In this document: in pieces, positions 1 through 12,949 of the stretch
Position numbering within the stretch: the stretch's first letter is position 1
Layout of the letters: every line of letters starts with the position of its first letter
Source: Aquila chrysaetos chrysaetos
Taxonomy: Eukaryota > Chordata > Aves > Accipitriformes > Accipitridae
Reading direction: 5' to 3'
Length of the DNA stretch: 64,000 nt
Assembly: GCF_900496995.4 (NCBI RefSeq)
Contig: NC_044014.1
Coordinates: forward strand, 7,659,001-7,723,000
Notes under the pieces: model-generated
The model's input: only the letters and a program-made list of their open reading frames with translations
The model's database searches: none
What the model was told of the DNA's origin: nothing
Made by a program: the position numbers and the translations under genes

Positions 1-3000
1 ACTGATACAGAGCTGGAGCTGTTGAAAAGGGGCTGGCAGGCACACAGCGTGCACAGCCATGTAGAAACCGAGATGGCCCTCAGGCATCTCATGGAGAAAT
101 GGAGGGATAGGAGTGGTGATAAAGTCCTCGGTCTTCTATCTGTGCTTGAGAGATCCCAGTGAAGCAGGTCGTCATGCAGGGCTTGAGGATCATGAACAGG
201 GAACCTGGGCTGAATGGCACTGTCAGCCCAAGCAGAGACAAATCCTCTGTGACGTAGAGGCTTGGTCTACATGGCAAAATACCAAACTGGAGAGCTTTGT
301 CAGCAAACTGAAGTTGAAGGTAGAGTAGCCCAGATCTAACTTGCGTGCAGCGTACCAAAATGCCTGGTAAGCAGTGTTTTCCCTTGGTTGGCTCAAGGTG
401 TTCAAAGGCGGTTCCTCAATAAGAGACTCTTGTCACTGGGATTTGTGTGACGCTGTTGCCCGTGGAATCTCACCCCAAGTTTCTACAGAGTGCTTAGACA
501 GACCCCAACTCCTGCTACTGGCTGTTGTCTTGGCTCTCCTCCTCCCACACCCCTCCCAGTCACACCAGCAAAACCCAGGTGTGCCCCACAGCACCGTCTT
601 TCCCGTGGAAGCGGTCAGCTGAAGCTCAGCCCAAGCGTGTGTTTGCACCTCTGTGCAGCACAGAGCCACCAAGTCGGGGCTTGAGCACAGACTCAGGCTC
701 ACCCTATGCAGACTGGTGAGCCCTGAGGGATACCCACCAATTTGAGAGAGGGTAAAGATCTCCTTCACCTCACTGCTGAATCCGTGCTAGCATGTATAGC
801 TGAAATGCTAATCATCGGCTGCTAAACTGGGAACGATGCTGTGGATCCCTGGCAGATCTAGGCTTAAGTGTTTCAATGTTTGCGTCTTTCTCTGTCCTTC
901 TTCTGCCTCACCTCCCCTCTCCCTCCACCATCTTCTAAATGTTAATGAATCAGAAAAGAAGCTGCAGCTGAAGTTGCATGGATAAACTCTGCGGGCATGG
1001 AAAGTATGTGTATGTAAGACTGTGAGATTCTTATTGGTGTCTCAAGCTTGAAATTTACAGCACTAAAGGATTCGAGCTCAGGGTATAATGAAATAAGTAG
1101 CATTTTCAGGAAGAAATTCACTCCGAGGCAGAGGAAAACAAGAGCTTTCCTGTGATACGTAATTGTCACTGCATTTGAACTTTTACTTCTGCCTATGTCC
1201 TGCAGCCAAATCCTGGTCCCCTGAGCAAAACTGGAAGAAACAGATTTTGCACAGGGGATCACTGCAGGGGCTGGATATCCCTCTGCAGACTCCGGCACAG
1301 TTCCGGCTACAATTTACAAGGAGTAGCAACGATTGCTTCTCCTGCGCTCTCCGCAGAGAGAGTTTTGTCCAATGGATCTGCCATGCACCCACCTGCCTTT
1401 TCTCACGGCTTATTTATTTTCAAGGCAGGCAGTGGTGCCTGCGCCTTGTGCTGAGTGCTCCTTCCCACTGTCTGGAGAGATTTCCTTGCCATACAGACAG
1501 CCTGCTCTCGAGTCCCCCTCCTTCCTTTGCCCAATCATTAACATAAATCATAACCTAGCAGATGAAAAGAAATTTCCAGTCTTTGTGATCTCCTGCCAGA
1601 GTTCTCCCAGTTTTTCTCAGTTTGGGAAAACAAATGTGCATTGCAGCATGTCCTGAGGGTTGACAAAATAGGGCTGTTTCAGACCAAGGAAGATGAATTC
1701 CGAACATGAGGTCCCGCCGTGGCCCTCGGGTGGAGATGTGGGGCCTCCACGGAGAGCCGTGGGGCAGGACAACCTCTCTGCCCACCCGCCACGCTGCTGG
1801 GCCGACACGGACGTGGGAGGGGGGGGGATGCAGTGGAGCCTTCTTCACCCCTCTCCCTGGGCGCCCAGAGCTCTCCACAGCATCACAGCCCAGGACCGGT
1901 GCCTGCAGGGAGGGCAGAGCTTGTCCCCATCCTCTGGCACATCCCTGGGGACAGGGTGAGGAAAGTTGCACCAAGCGTGGGGCAGGGGCAGCCGTCCCCG
2001 CTGTCACCGTGCATCGGAGCTGCCTCCGTGGTAAGGGGCTCCTACTCTGCCAGGTGAGACGGTCGCTTTACAGGGGTTGAATGGGGTCGTTTTGTTTCAA
2101 ACAAGAGTTGTTTTCCAGATCGTCGGTAATCCTGACGCACGGTCGATAGGGACGCAGGCTGGGCTGTTGTTTTTTGGTTGTGACCTAAACAAGACGTGAT
2201 TCCAAGTGCAGTAATTTCTTGGAGAGGAGGGTGGCTTTCTAAGAGGGCTTCAGACAAAGAACGTATTTCCAATAATCCCCCGAGAAGTGAAATCACTTCT
2301 AAAATGCTGTCAGAAGTCAATAAAAAGTTCAGCTATGCTGACAGAAACGAACGTCTTAAACCAGACTTGCAATACGAACCAGTAAAGCTTCACCCTTCCT
2401 CAGCATACCCTCTGCCTCGCTTGTGCTGGAGATTCAGTGTCAGAATTTGTTTGCCGCAGCCTCTGGCACTGTGGGACGGTGCACCAACGCTGTTTGTGAG
2501 TTTATATCCTGGAGGAAATTAGTATGTATTGGGATACTCAAAGATTACAACTTCACAGACGTGAAGAAGTGAGCCTGGAAAATTTGACTTTGGTGCAATC
2601 AAATGATCACATCTCAAGGTCACTAAAGGCAGATAATAGCTGAATAACTGGCCTCAGCCCTTCAGCATAGCATACTTTTAATAGGTTGATCCAAGCCCAT
2701 ATGGTCTTATTTTATTGTTCCTAGCTGCCTACTATATTGAATTTTGAGGTGGATTTTTGAAATGGATATGGCTTCCAAACTTATTCTGCTTAGGACTTCA
2801 ACTTTGCTGTTTGAAATTTTATCTTTATTTGAAATTTTTAATGAGGAAAATACATGTCATGTGACACAATTTTATTTGCTTTGCCAGGCAGCCCCCTTCC
2901 AGGACAGGAGGCACAGCAAGGAGCGCCTTTGTGGGGTTCTGTGTTAGAGTTTCCCCCAGTCTATTAACTGAGTAGAGCCTGACTTTAACAAAATGATGCC

Positions 3001-4001
3001 AGGTCTTGTCCACCTAATGCATGCCTTGATTTGTACAGGTTTTATTAAATTCCTCGGCTCTCCACTCCCTGTGGTTTTGGGTTTTTTTTTTGCATGGTGG
3101 CATAATATATCGGCAACAGAGTTTCTCATAACCACTGTCGCCGTGAAAACCTGAATATTTCAAATCAAGGGGATACTCACAGAAGTCCTACTGAGACCAT
3201 TTGAGCTGACATTACTTCGTGATTTAAACTTTAAAAGCTAAAGGAAGATTAATGTTGCGCATTGTTCTCCCACTTATAATCTTTGCTGTCTTATGTCCCT
3301 TTCAACTCGGAGCTGGGAGTGTTACAGAAGCAGCTGATTTCTGCCTCCATGGGGAAGAGCCATGCATGTAATTGAGAGTGTTATACATGGGATCAGGTTT
3401 CTGGTACAGTTCTTGTCATTCTAATTTGATCTGCTATGATAGGGCTCGTAGCCTGATTGGCATCTCTGAAGACTTCTGTAATATGAATAGTAATTATAGA
3501 AACACAGACAAAGAATAGTATTCCAGTATGTTTGCTGAAAAAGTGTTCTTGCAGACCCTGTCAATGCATTTGTAGGAATTCCATGGAAAAGTAAACACCA
3601 AAGGCATGTGAACATAGTAAAAAAAAAAAAAAAAAATTTCATTTAAGGATTCAGATGAATATTTGTAGGAGGCACGTTACAGTTTCTTTCAGCTTTACAA
3701 ACAGGATTACATGAGTAATCTTCAAGTAATATAAGGATAAATCATTTTTGGAAAAAGCCCCCAATGGTTTAGGTATCAGCAGGCTTTCACTTGCTAGCAG
3801 GCATGCATGTGTTTCTGGCCCACCTCTCTTGCAGTGTACAAAACACAAGGAAAATCCCACTCTTTCTTTAGGCCCAAATTTGCTATAATCCTGATGAATA
3901 TGCATTTTACATGTAATTCCAGAATGCACTCGGATGCAAGTTTAGATTCCTACATTTCTAAGTTGAAACATTGACATTAAATTGTTGTCCCCTGTACATA
4001 C
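1..4001. other. Intergenic sequence, no supported gene
   Basis: Mixed-composition unique sequence. It contains a GC-rich, moderately CpG-rich patch at 1690-2070 with a short G run near 1821-1829, and a run of 18 A at 3619-3636. A stretch at about 255-330 (GGCTTGGTCTACATGGC onward) faintly resembles the end of an old amniote MITE. The open frames here are short or lie in GC-rich low-stop sequence, and none has recognisable protein similarity. Confidence 0.6.
255..332. repeat. Possible ancient MITE-like fragment
   Basis: The words GGCTTGGTCTACATGGCA and AAATACCAAACTGG, followed by GGTAGAGTAGCCC, resemble a degraded copy of a widespread amniote dispersed repeat with GGCTTGGCTACACT-like ends. 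This is remembered pattern similarity only. Confidence 0.3.
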
Positions 4002-4332
4002 CTATGTATGTAATTTTTTCACTATTTGCATCGCCCCTTTCCAAGACATCCCCAGGACTGAGCTGCTGCTCAAACCACAGTTCCTCGGTTGCAGTTGTGT
4101 GCAGTTGTGGACATCCAAGGGATGGAAGTTGTAGCTGGTCAGTCCTTCAGATTCTCTTGTATTCCTGTGGAGTTTGGGGTTTTCAGCATCTCTCATGAGA
4201 GCCCGGTACAGTTCCTCCTGTGATTTGTCCTGCGATTCCTGCTGAAGGCAGTGGGAGTAAAGCTCTTCCAAATAATTTTGAGGATTTGGGGATACAGGAA
4301 TAGAAATGGATGTGTCAAAATAGTTCACATTT
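4002..4332 (-). other. Candidate protein-coding exon of unknown gene
   Basis: The minus strand is open from an in-frame TAG at 4394-4392 to a TAG at 4004-4002, 129 codons. There is no ATG near the 5' end, so if real it is an internal or last exon. A plausible acceptor, CACTTACAG, ends at 4333. The predicted peptide looks protein-like: a Ser/Asn/Pro stretch, then NPQNYLEELYSHCLQQ and SQEELYRALMRDAENPKL, which could form helices, then NFHPLDVHNC. Codon choice is natural (many C-ending codons, few rare ones). I do not recognise a family and see no partner exons to the right on the same strand. The frame could be chance, since several others of similar length occur in the window. Confidence 0.3.
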
Positions 4333-4394
4333 CTGTAAGTGCTGATGAGGTTGTAATTACTAGGACTGCTATGGCTGCTTGGCTGTAATTCCTA

Positions 4395-5764
4395 CCACTG
4401 CTCCTTTCCATTAACAACTGCTTTACTTCTAAAGAACCATTTTGACTACTGGTCTATACAATTAATGTATAAATGAAAAACATAGCTCAGATTCAAACAG
4501 GTAAAGTTTCATAGAACTATCATAATGAACACAGCAATGATAATAAATTCCTTCTGACCCCTTATTAGGTGCACAGTTAATTTAGTGGACAACTGAAAAG
4601 ACACGGGGTCTTGAACCTGTAAGAGTCAAGGCTGTGTTAAGATGTAACTAAATATATTTATATATCTGTTTCTCAGCTCTGAATGTTATGAACATAATTT
4701 GATAACGATACCATTTAAAAAATTATTTTTAAATTGATTTTTTTTAACCTGTTCTTTCAGAAGCTGTCAGATTAATTGAAAATACGTTCTTTGAAAATTA
4801 AGATGCAATGCTGAGTGTTTCATTTTTATGTGTGTACATCTAAGACTTTGGTTCAATAATACATTCAGTCTTTGAGGCCCTTACTCAGGTCTGTAAAATA
4901 GCATTTAAAAAAAAAAAGTGAGGTAAAAGTTAGTCCAGTTCTGGAACAGCTTTTAGCATATGCACCTGCTCTCTACACAAAAAAATCTAAATTTTAATTA
5001 GTGATTTGGCATGGTCTGCTCTTCTTAACTAGCAGTGTCTTTTATTTCTTTATCTGACAGCCTCCTCACCCCCAGGGTATGATGGAAAATGACTCATTTT
5101 CATATAAGGTAGAGGAGTTTAGTGAATATATGACCTACAGATTTTCCTAATTTTTTTATAATATAATGTACTTTGATGCATTTCAGAGATAATCTGTCTG
5201 ATGCTTTGCATATTCCTACTTAATTACAGTGTATTTTAAGATGATTTACTACAGTCAGATAATTCTGAAATAGTCTTGCTACGGAGGGCATGCATACCAC
5301 AGGCAGCTGTACAATTAGCCATAGAGTTCATAGGCGAAATGACGTGTGTACATGGAAGTCGGGAGTGTTGGCACAGGAAGAGTTACAAATAAAAAGAGAT
5401 ATATGGCCTCATCTAGCGTTCACTGATGAGGTCTTTCTGACAGTTTTGGTGTATTTTGGCTAAACCCCAAATATTATTTAAGCATGCTCCCACTTCCAGC
5501 CTCTCAAAGTAATGGGCGATGAGCAGAGGAACATTGAAAAAATATTCTGAAGAAATCTCCGAGCTTACTTATTTCTTTTTCCAGTTTTATAACATCATAT
5601 TCTAGTAAAACACAGATCTATTTGGGGGCCAGAAATGTCTGGAATAGCATTTTGGCTCTTTATTTGACCATATGTGTTAATGTTCCAGTGACTCCCTCTA
5701 CATAAAATTAGCCTGGAATGAAGTGATCGGTGTTTGAGAGCGTTTCAAAGCCATACTAACAGAT
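4395..5764. other. Intergenic AT-rich sequence
   Basis: No gene or clear repeat is seen. There are several long A/T runs, and 4660-4760 is very AT-rich. Confidence 0.6.
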
Positions 5765-5840
5765 CCAGACTATTAAGGCCAGATGAGGACCATGAGATCG
5801 TCCAGGCTGACCTCCTCTATAACACAGGCTGTAGACAACT
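5765..5840 (-). repeat. CR1 LINE 3'-end fragment
   Basis: Read on the + strand, the words TATTAAGGCCAGATGAGGAC, GATCGTCCAGGCTGACCTCC and TATAACACAGGC match, in order and spacing, the reverse complement of the 3' end of amniote CR1 elements (the part that reads GGTCAGACTAGATGATC...GGTCCCTTCTGGCCTTA in sense). It is diverged and 5'-truncated, with the element on the minus strand. Similarity fades after about 5840. Confidence 0.75.
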
Positions 5841-8800
5841 GGAAATAAATATGCACCTCTTCAGCCTTTCAGTAAATGCTGCGGCAGAGTGGGCACCTCA
5901 GCCCAAAGCAGGTGGAGGGTTCCCGTGTGCACCTCTGAGCCACCAAACAATCCCAGGGTCCCCGTGCCAAGCCGTGCAGGTGTTTCCATTCACAAACATT
6001 TGAAGAAAACACCAAGATATTAAGTCATTTTGGGGGTTGAAAAGCTTTTCTGGAACTTAGGATTCCCTTGACTTAGATAATGGTCATATTTACTTCTTCT
6101 GATTTATTTTTATTTTAGCTAGTGGACTTGTGGAGGCTGGATTACCATGACCTATTTGTTTTTGGAATATTTTATTCTCTCTAGGAATTCACTTATTTTC
6201 ACCTCTCCAATCAAGCATTAGCCTGGCAAAAGACTCGTCTGTAAAACTTGCTGCACATCTGCAAATATCAAATGTCCATGAACAGGCACAAGACTCACTC
6301 CACTTACTTTTTTTGTCAGATGGTTTCATTTAGAACCCAAAGGGTCAGGAGTCACAGCATGACCTCATCAAATTAGACTCAACTGAGAGAGGTGTTTAGC
6401 ACAACAAAAAGGAAGTAATCTGAAGGACATTAAATGCAAATGAGACTGCCATGTGCAAACTTCAAAAACACCTGATCCAAATGAACAGTGTTGACGGGGG
6501 TCGAAGGGGTGAGAAAGAAGGTTTCATATTTTGGTTGGGTTTTTTTTTTTTTTCCAAGGACTATCAGCAATATTACATCCTGTAGAGCTGGCTGAAAATC
6601 TCATAGGTATGTGAATATTTAAACTTAAAAATACCCACTTTTATTTTTGCCAGGTGAGAATATGTCAGTATTTACTGGCAGGAGTTTGGTTGGCTTGTAG
6701 ATCAAACCTGGTAGCAAGCCCTTCTCTTTTAGTGGATATGTTACTAAACAAGTATTTTTAGAGTGGTTTCATTATTGCATGAGTCTCATTTTGGGGAGGG
6801 AGTAGAAATTAATTTTGAATGCCTAATTGAAGAATTACAGGGAAGGTTTGGTTGCTGATGGTTCTTTCATACAGAGAAGAAAATGCTCATGAGAAGGTTT
6901 GCACATTTTCCCTTCAGGACATTAATCCATGCCCCCATTGGCTGAGATGTCTTTCAGCCATGAAGGCAGTGGGGCAGTGAAGGTCTTGTTATAATGGAAC
7001 CAGGCTATTTCCAGATAATGTGAGTCAGATTGACTTCAGGGATAGATCTGCTTTCCAGATGTTGGATGTAGTCAAGTGGAGCAGGGAGACGGAGATGGCA
7101 GCTAAGTATAAGGAGAACCGTGGAGTAAATAAGAAGTCAGAAGTGCTGTGTTTGCAATGAGTAGTGTTGAGATTTTCAACACTGTGTGAGTCAGAGAAAA
7201 AGCTGATAAATAAATATTTGTTGCTGACAGACACAGGGGTGTCTAAGTCTCTTGAGAAATGAGCCGAAATAAGACTGAAATGGGATCAAAATAGGACTGA
7301 AAGCAGTACTTTGTTAAACAGAGCTCAGGATCTGAATACATCCGTAAGAGTGCAAAAGACTGGAAAGTGGTCAAAATGGCTGGTGAACAGGAAGGAAAAC
7401 CAACCATACTTGCTCAGAGAAATCTGGGACAAAATAATATAATGAACGCAAGAAGTAAAGCGTGATTCAAAGAAGTTTAGGTACATACGATAAGAGGTAG
7501 TAACAGTCCTGAGTATCTAATCCAAAGCCACAGAAGTCGGCGTAAGCTCTGGGCAAGTGTTAAGGCAGAGGGACTGTTCTTGTTTCTTTCTGTTTGACTC
7601 GCTTCATCTGGGTTTGTCTGCAACCTGGCAGCCATGAGATCAAGTAGCCAAGCTCTAGGCAGATCGGTGCCACGTATAGCACAAGACAGTAGGAGTTTGT
7701 ATGGGCAGCCTTTGAGAGAGAGAAATATGGGGTGATGGGCGAGATCTTTGTGAGCTATTGCCAGGCAGGCAGTCTTCTGCTCCTTGGAGGAGATCAAGCC
7801 CTGCTAGAAGGGCAGGAGAGAGGAACCGTGCGTGTTCCTCCCACGGCCTGTGGAAGGTGCTGCTTTTATTTTCTTCAGCACGGAGTGGTTTTTCAAGACG
7901 CAACTGAACCTTCAGAGAGGGTGCAGCTCATGGGAACAAGACCAGCCCCATGATCAGGTGTCATTTTCTTAACCCGGCCAGTGGGTCTTATCTCAGAATC
8001 AGGCCAGCTGGCAGCAAGCTGAAGGCAATTGCTGGCGGTAGAAGCAGTCAGGGGAGGTAGCAGGAGATCTGTACAGTCGAGCATATACACTCAGGGTGTG
8101 GGGGCTCACATCTGGCTGCAAGATGCTTTGAACAGTTTGTTGGACAAAGGCGCTTGGTCAAAAGAGGTCAGGGCAGGTTCAGTTGTACTGCCAAGGGTGA
8201 AAACTATAGTGAAAGTCAATAAAAGGCTCTCATGGCTTCTAGTTTACCCAAATAAGGAGAGAGAAGAATTGTTAACATAGGGTTTTCCCTTACCTTTTCA
8301 AGGTCATAGGAAGGTTAGCTCAGCTTCAAATTGCTGCATAAGCTTGAAAGGAAGAATGACAAAATGTGGATTAGGAAAATACATGGTCTTATTTTTAAAA
8401 GGTTGTTCTACTGAAATAGTGGAGGATGGTAGCCACCAGGAGGGTGAAGTGCAGGCAGGGTGGGAGGAATGCTCAAAATTTTGTAGCTTGAGCGTTTTTC
8501 TACATGTTTTGAAAAAGGGTCTAATGACAAGAGAGATTTTGGTGTTACGGCTGGGTGAACTTCAGTTACGAGAAAGATGTATGTTTTTAACGGTGTTGGT
8601 GATTATCCATGGGCAAAAACAATCAGGAAAACTGGGGGCTCTCTAGCTCGATTGTTTTCTGGAAGCTATGATTTAATTACAGAAGAAGTCATTGGGCGTA
8701 ATACATGGCAGGTTGGTGAAATCCTGTCATTGGGTTATTGAAGATAATCTGGCAGAGCTTCCTGACATAGGAAGCTATTTTTTAAGCTCCCCTTTATATA

Positions 8801-11800
8801 TAAAGAAAAGCGTCATGGGCAATCATCTGCGCTTTGCAAGCCATGCTAGGTCACTAGTTCTGCCTTTAGAGACAGAGAGCATAACTGACTGAGGCAGACA
8901 ATGAATTATTTTCATTGCTGAAGAAACTAATTTTACTGTTTACAAGTAGTGTTTTAAATGAACAAAAAACCCCCGTGTATAAATTCCTGTTTCTGTAACA
9001 CGATTTTTCAATACTTCCAAAGATACCTGAAGGATTTGATGCCCAATCCCATGATAAATTAATGGTAGCTGGATGTCCAAAACCAACAAATCATCTTCAG
9101 GTAGTTCACTTATCAAGAAGCTAATGTCAATTTACAGTAAAAAATATCTTCCTTCATACAGAAATAGAAATTGGGGTGTGTGTGGGAGGGGGGTTTCAGA
9201 AAAAACTTGTGCAGTCAGTTTATAAATCAAGGACTGCAAGTACCTCAAATGTTCTTCAAATATTGCAGCATGGAAAAATAGCAGGGAATCGCTGCCATTT
9301 TTGCCTCTTCCACCTCTGGTTATGTCAGTTGTTGATACTGCATTCCCACTGATAGTTAAAAATAATAATACAAACAGAGAATTCAAAGAAACTCACGAAC
9401 AAATACTTTATGGTATTTACAAGGTGCATTTTTTATGAGTTGATTTTTCTCCTCTTTAAGCAATGCTTCATCTGTATCTAGTAAAGTCCTAGATGAGAAA
9501 CAGTTTACTAGATATAGAATATAAATATTGGGTGGTCATAATAGAAAAGTCTGAAAATGGTTTTAAAAGAAACCGAAGAAGCTTTCATATAAACAGCTAG
9601 AATAAATATAGGAAAATTTGGATTCTCTTTAATAAAATGTACTTCATATGTGTGTAGTTAAGAAAATGTCTATATTCACATGCATGTATGTGTGAGAATA
9701 TCTATATATATTTGCGCACTCACACAGTTCAGCTATACATGTATACACATATTTTATATATTTATAACATCTGTTTATTATATTGATATATGGTTTTCAA
9801 CACTGTTGCACTGTTTCAAACTGTTCAAAACCAAAACTGCTTAACGCAAAACTCTAATACTCCAGCTGGAGGTAAATGTCACCCTTCTAAAATAATGAGC
9901 TATAAATACAGCTTTTGTTTTTACTGTTTGCTCCAGATAAATGATATTTTTAACTGGTGCACTATCTTGAGGACATGGAAGCTTTCCATACATATATACA
10001 AGATTTGACCATTATTTAGTGGAAATAATACCAAATTACACTAGGGTTAGAAAGACACTAAGCAGCCTGAAGCATGATACAATGGTTGAACTTAAAAGTT
10101 CAGTTCATTTGCAGAGATGTTACTGGTTCCAGCTGTGCTCTCTGTATAGGGGTAGGGAGAAAGTATATGTCCAGCTGGAAATAGAATGAGCTACACAAGG
10201 CTCTATGTTCAGACTCTGAATACACACCAGAAACTAAACAAAGAAATGCCTAAGATATACAACATCGACTCACAATAAAAACAGCAATAGTAGTTGAATC
10301 ATGTCACAATAACCTGAGATACTTTACCTCCTACATTCTTCCAGGGAACGTCTTCAGGTGACACTTTGTTTAATAATGCAAAATACTCCTATACATAACC
10401 TTTAGAATCTCCCTTAAAGTCTTGAGTGATGTATTTTCATCACTGAAATTTATAGTAATATCAGCATCGGTAATTTATGTGTTTTAATTTAAAGCATCTG
10501 TTTTTAATTTATATAGCCCAAGGTTTTTTCAGCAGTTGCCCATGAGTAAGCATTTGATCTTGATACTATATGTTGAGTCTATGTTTGATGACCATCTTTC
10601 CAATGTGTGGGTTTTCATTAAAAGTTAAATCATTTTGTCTCAAACCAAAAATCATTTTTTCACAAGTGAAGTGAAATTGTTTTTAAATAACTAAAAAGAC
10701 TGTTCTGGATTTCAATCAGCTTGAACAATGACAACAGTCCCGTTCTTTTCACATTTGATTTCAGTCATTCTCACCTTCGTCTTTTTTTTGTAGACTGATT
10801 CAGTGCTGCTGTGCTGGATGACATTGAGACAGAAGAAAACACCACCATAACAGAGAAGCTCTCCTATTAATTTTCAAATAACAACCAGGCTCAGTGCTTC
10901 CTGTTAAAAAGCAATGCTCTTTCTTTGTGAGACATATGGCCTTGAGCAGCATTCTTAGCTTCCCTTGTGGTTTTAGGATGACTCATGAATTTTGATGGTT
11001 TTCTTGAAGACCCAATTGCTAGAGTCCTGTAAATGCATTTGAATTTAATTTTATTTTAAAGTGAAGGGAAGGGTTTTCTAGCTACTTGGCTGCAAAGAAG
11101 TGGTCAAGAATGCAAAGCTCAAAGGCTCAAACACATGAAGACATTAATTAAGGAACTCAACATTTCTTTGTCTGAAAACGCCATAAATGAGGAGGGGCTT
11201 TCTGAATACATTGGGACTGGCAGCACTGCAGAGCTCTTGTGAAAGAAGTCACTACGATGGTTCCCTAATAGCAATTCCTTGGTTTCAAACCAAAGTAGTT
11301 GAGCTTGGATTACTCCTAGCTGCTTTCATCTGCCGTTCTTGTCTATGAGTTCCGTAGCAACGGGCTTTCCCACCACAAACCAGTAGCAACGGGCTTTCCC
11401 TTCGCATGGATGGTGGCAGTTGTAATGAGAGCGCTGGGTCGAAAGTTAGTTCGAACAGTGCATTTTGTGCCTGGAGCCCCAGATGCTCCTTCTCTAGCAG
11501 AGAAAAGGAAATATGGTGTGAGGTCTCCCGTTGCCCTGAAGCTGGGGACACTCTCTCTCTATGTCTGTGCCTTGTTCTTTAGAAGTGACTGGTTTTCTGT
11601 GGTTATGTATGTGCCGGGTACTTAAACTAACAGGGTCTTGCTCCAGAAGTTCTTAAGTAGATGAAGGCTGCCTGATGTATATTCCCTGTCAGTAAAGCAG
11701 GAGGCACTGAAGACCAGAATTATGAAAGAGAAGGTGACTAGATATACTTATCATTTAAATTGCATCATCTTTTTGGCTCTTTAATTAATTCATTAATTAC

Positions 11801-12589
11801 AAATTAGCTTCCAGGATTTCATAGTAGGAAGCTTTATAATTATCTAATCTTAACTCCTGTGTAACGTACCAAAGAACTGTGCCTTAATTCACTCTCCATA
11901 ACTGATGGCGGATATAAAGAAGAGATTCAATCGGGAATATTACTCTATCAGGACTAATTTCTCTGCAAGTCGTGATACCATATGGTACATTTAACCAGGA
12001 ATACAGCAGATTCCCAGAATTGGAAAAAAATTTAAATCAAGACTGGGAGATCTCTCTCTAGCTGCTCTAATTTCATTGATATGAAGCACATTAGTCTAAT
12101 CATAACCTTGGACCGAATTTTTTGTTACCGGCCTTTTTGAAGTAAACCTCTGTGATTTCTGGTTTTAAGAACTCTTGGTTTCCTGCCCAGAAGCCGGCCA
12201 TGCTGGGAAGCCTTACTGAAGTCTTTTATTTATTTAGCATGTTTACCAGTACCTGAGTGTAATAACACAGAATTTTTATCCTGTGAACACAACTCTTAGA
12301 CTTCTGGCGCTCCAAATGGGAATGTCCTGCTTCTCTGAGAGGACAAAATATGTCTCTTTAGAAAGCAATCCAAAATAATTTGCCTTTGGGTATAAGAGCT
12401 ATAGGAGTGTTGGAAGGTCTCAGACCATAGCCTTGCAGTAAGCCAGTTTTATCAGAGTCATGGTAGCAATTTTATTTGAAGAAATTTAAATTAATCTCTC
12501 TCTAAAAAAAAAAAAGATTAACAAGTCCAAATCTTAATTAAATGCTATATTTTAAATTCTGTGAATAATATTGTTTAAGAAACATTTAA
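5841..12589. other. Intergenic sequence, no supported gene
   Basis: Mostly AT-rich unique sequence. Seen here are TA-rich low complexity at about 9695-9790, a pair of 18-base direct repeats (11354-11371 and 11383-11400), and TTAATTAATTCATTAATTAC near 11780. A minus-strand frame at 9132-9386 has a hydrophobic start but begins at TTG and has no recognised similarity. A run of 11-12 A lies near 12505. No tRNA, rRNA or known protein is found. Confidence 0.6.
11354..11400. repeat. 18-base direct repeat pair
   Basis: The word GTAGCAACGGGCTTTCCC occurs exactly at 11354-11371 and again at 11383-11400, 29 bases apart. Each copy holds GTAGCAAC, similar to an RFX X-box half-site. It looks like a small local duplication. 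Confidence 0.9.
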
Positions 12590-12860
12590 TCATTGTATTT
12601 TCTTGTTTAGGATTAGCTGTTTAAAGACAAAAGACTCTAGGCTCCAATTAACTGCTGCCAAAAATTAATTTAAGTAGCCTAATTGACAACTTGCTTTAAG
12701 CTACATAAAATCTTGGCATAAAACTTATTGTCAGGGGAAAAATATTCCTAATTTATTACTTTATTATAAATGAAACTATTGACCAAAGTGCACTTGCTCT
12801 ACTGCAGCTGTTATGTAAAACAACAATATGCAGATGACAACGATAATGAGTCCTTGTCCT
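12590..12860. promoter_or_regulatory. Candidate conserved regulatory block (motif-dense, AT-rich)
   Basis: A compact block carries GATTAG, CAATTAAC, AATTAATTTAAG and CTAATTGAC homeobox-like words. It also has CAAAGTGCAC (nuclear-receptor-like, 12784-12793) and the E-boxes CAGCTG (12805-12810) and CAGATG (12831-12836). It lacks repeats and long homopolymers. This is the usual look of developmental enhancers, but conservation cannot be tested here. Confidence 0.3.
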
Positions 12861-12949
12861 TATGTGTAAATACAAGTTGCTTTTAAATTGCACCGGTTGT
12901 TAATGACTGTTCGGTGCCACCAGGCTAGAGAATAGCTGCGGAAGAGGCA

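Noticed and set aside
1555-2007. 150-codon minus-strand frame with overlapping plus-strand frames
   Set aside because: Lies over a GC-rich patch. All three plus frames are also partly open, which indicates composition rather than coding.
9132-9386. 84-codon minus-strand frame with a signal-peptide-like start
   Set aside because: The start is TTG, not ATG, and the hydrophobic start comes from a TTATTATTATTT run.
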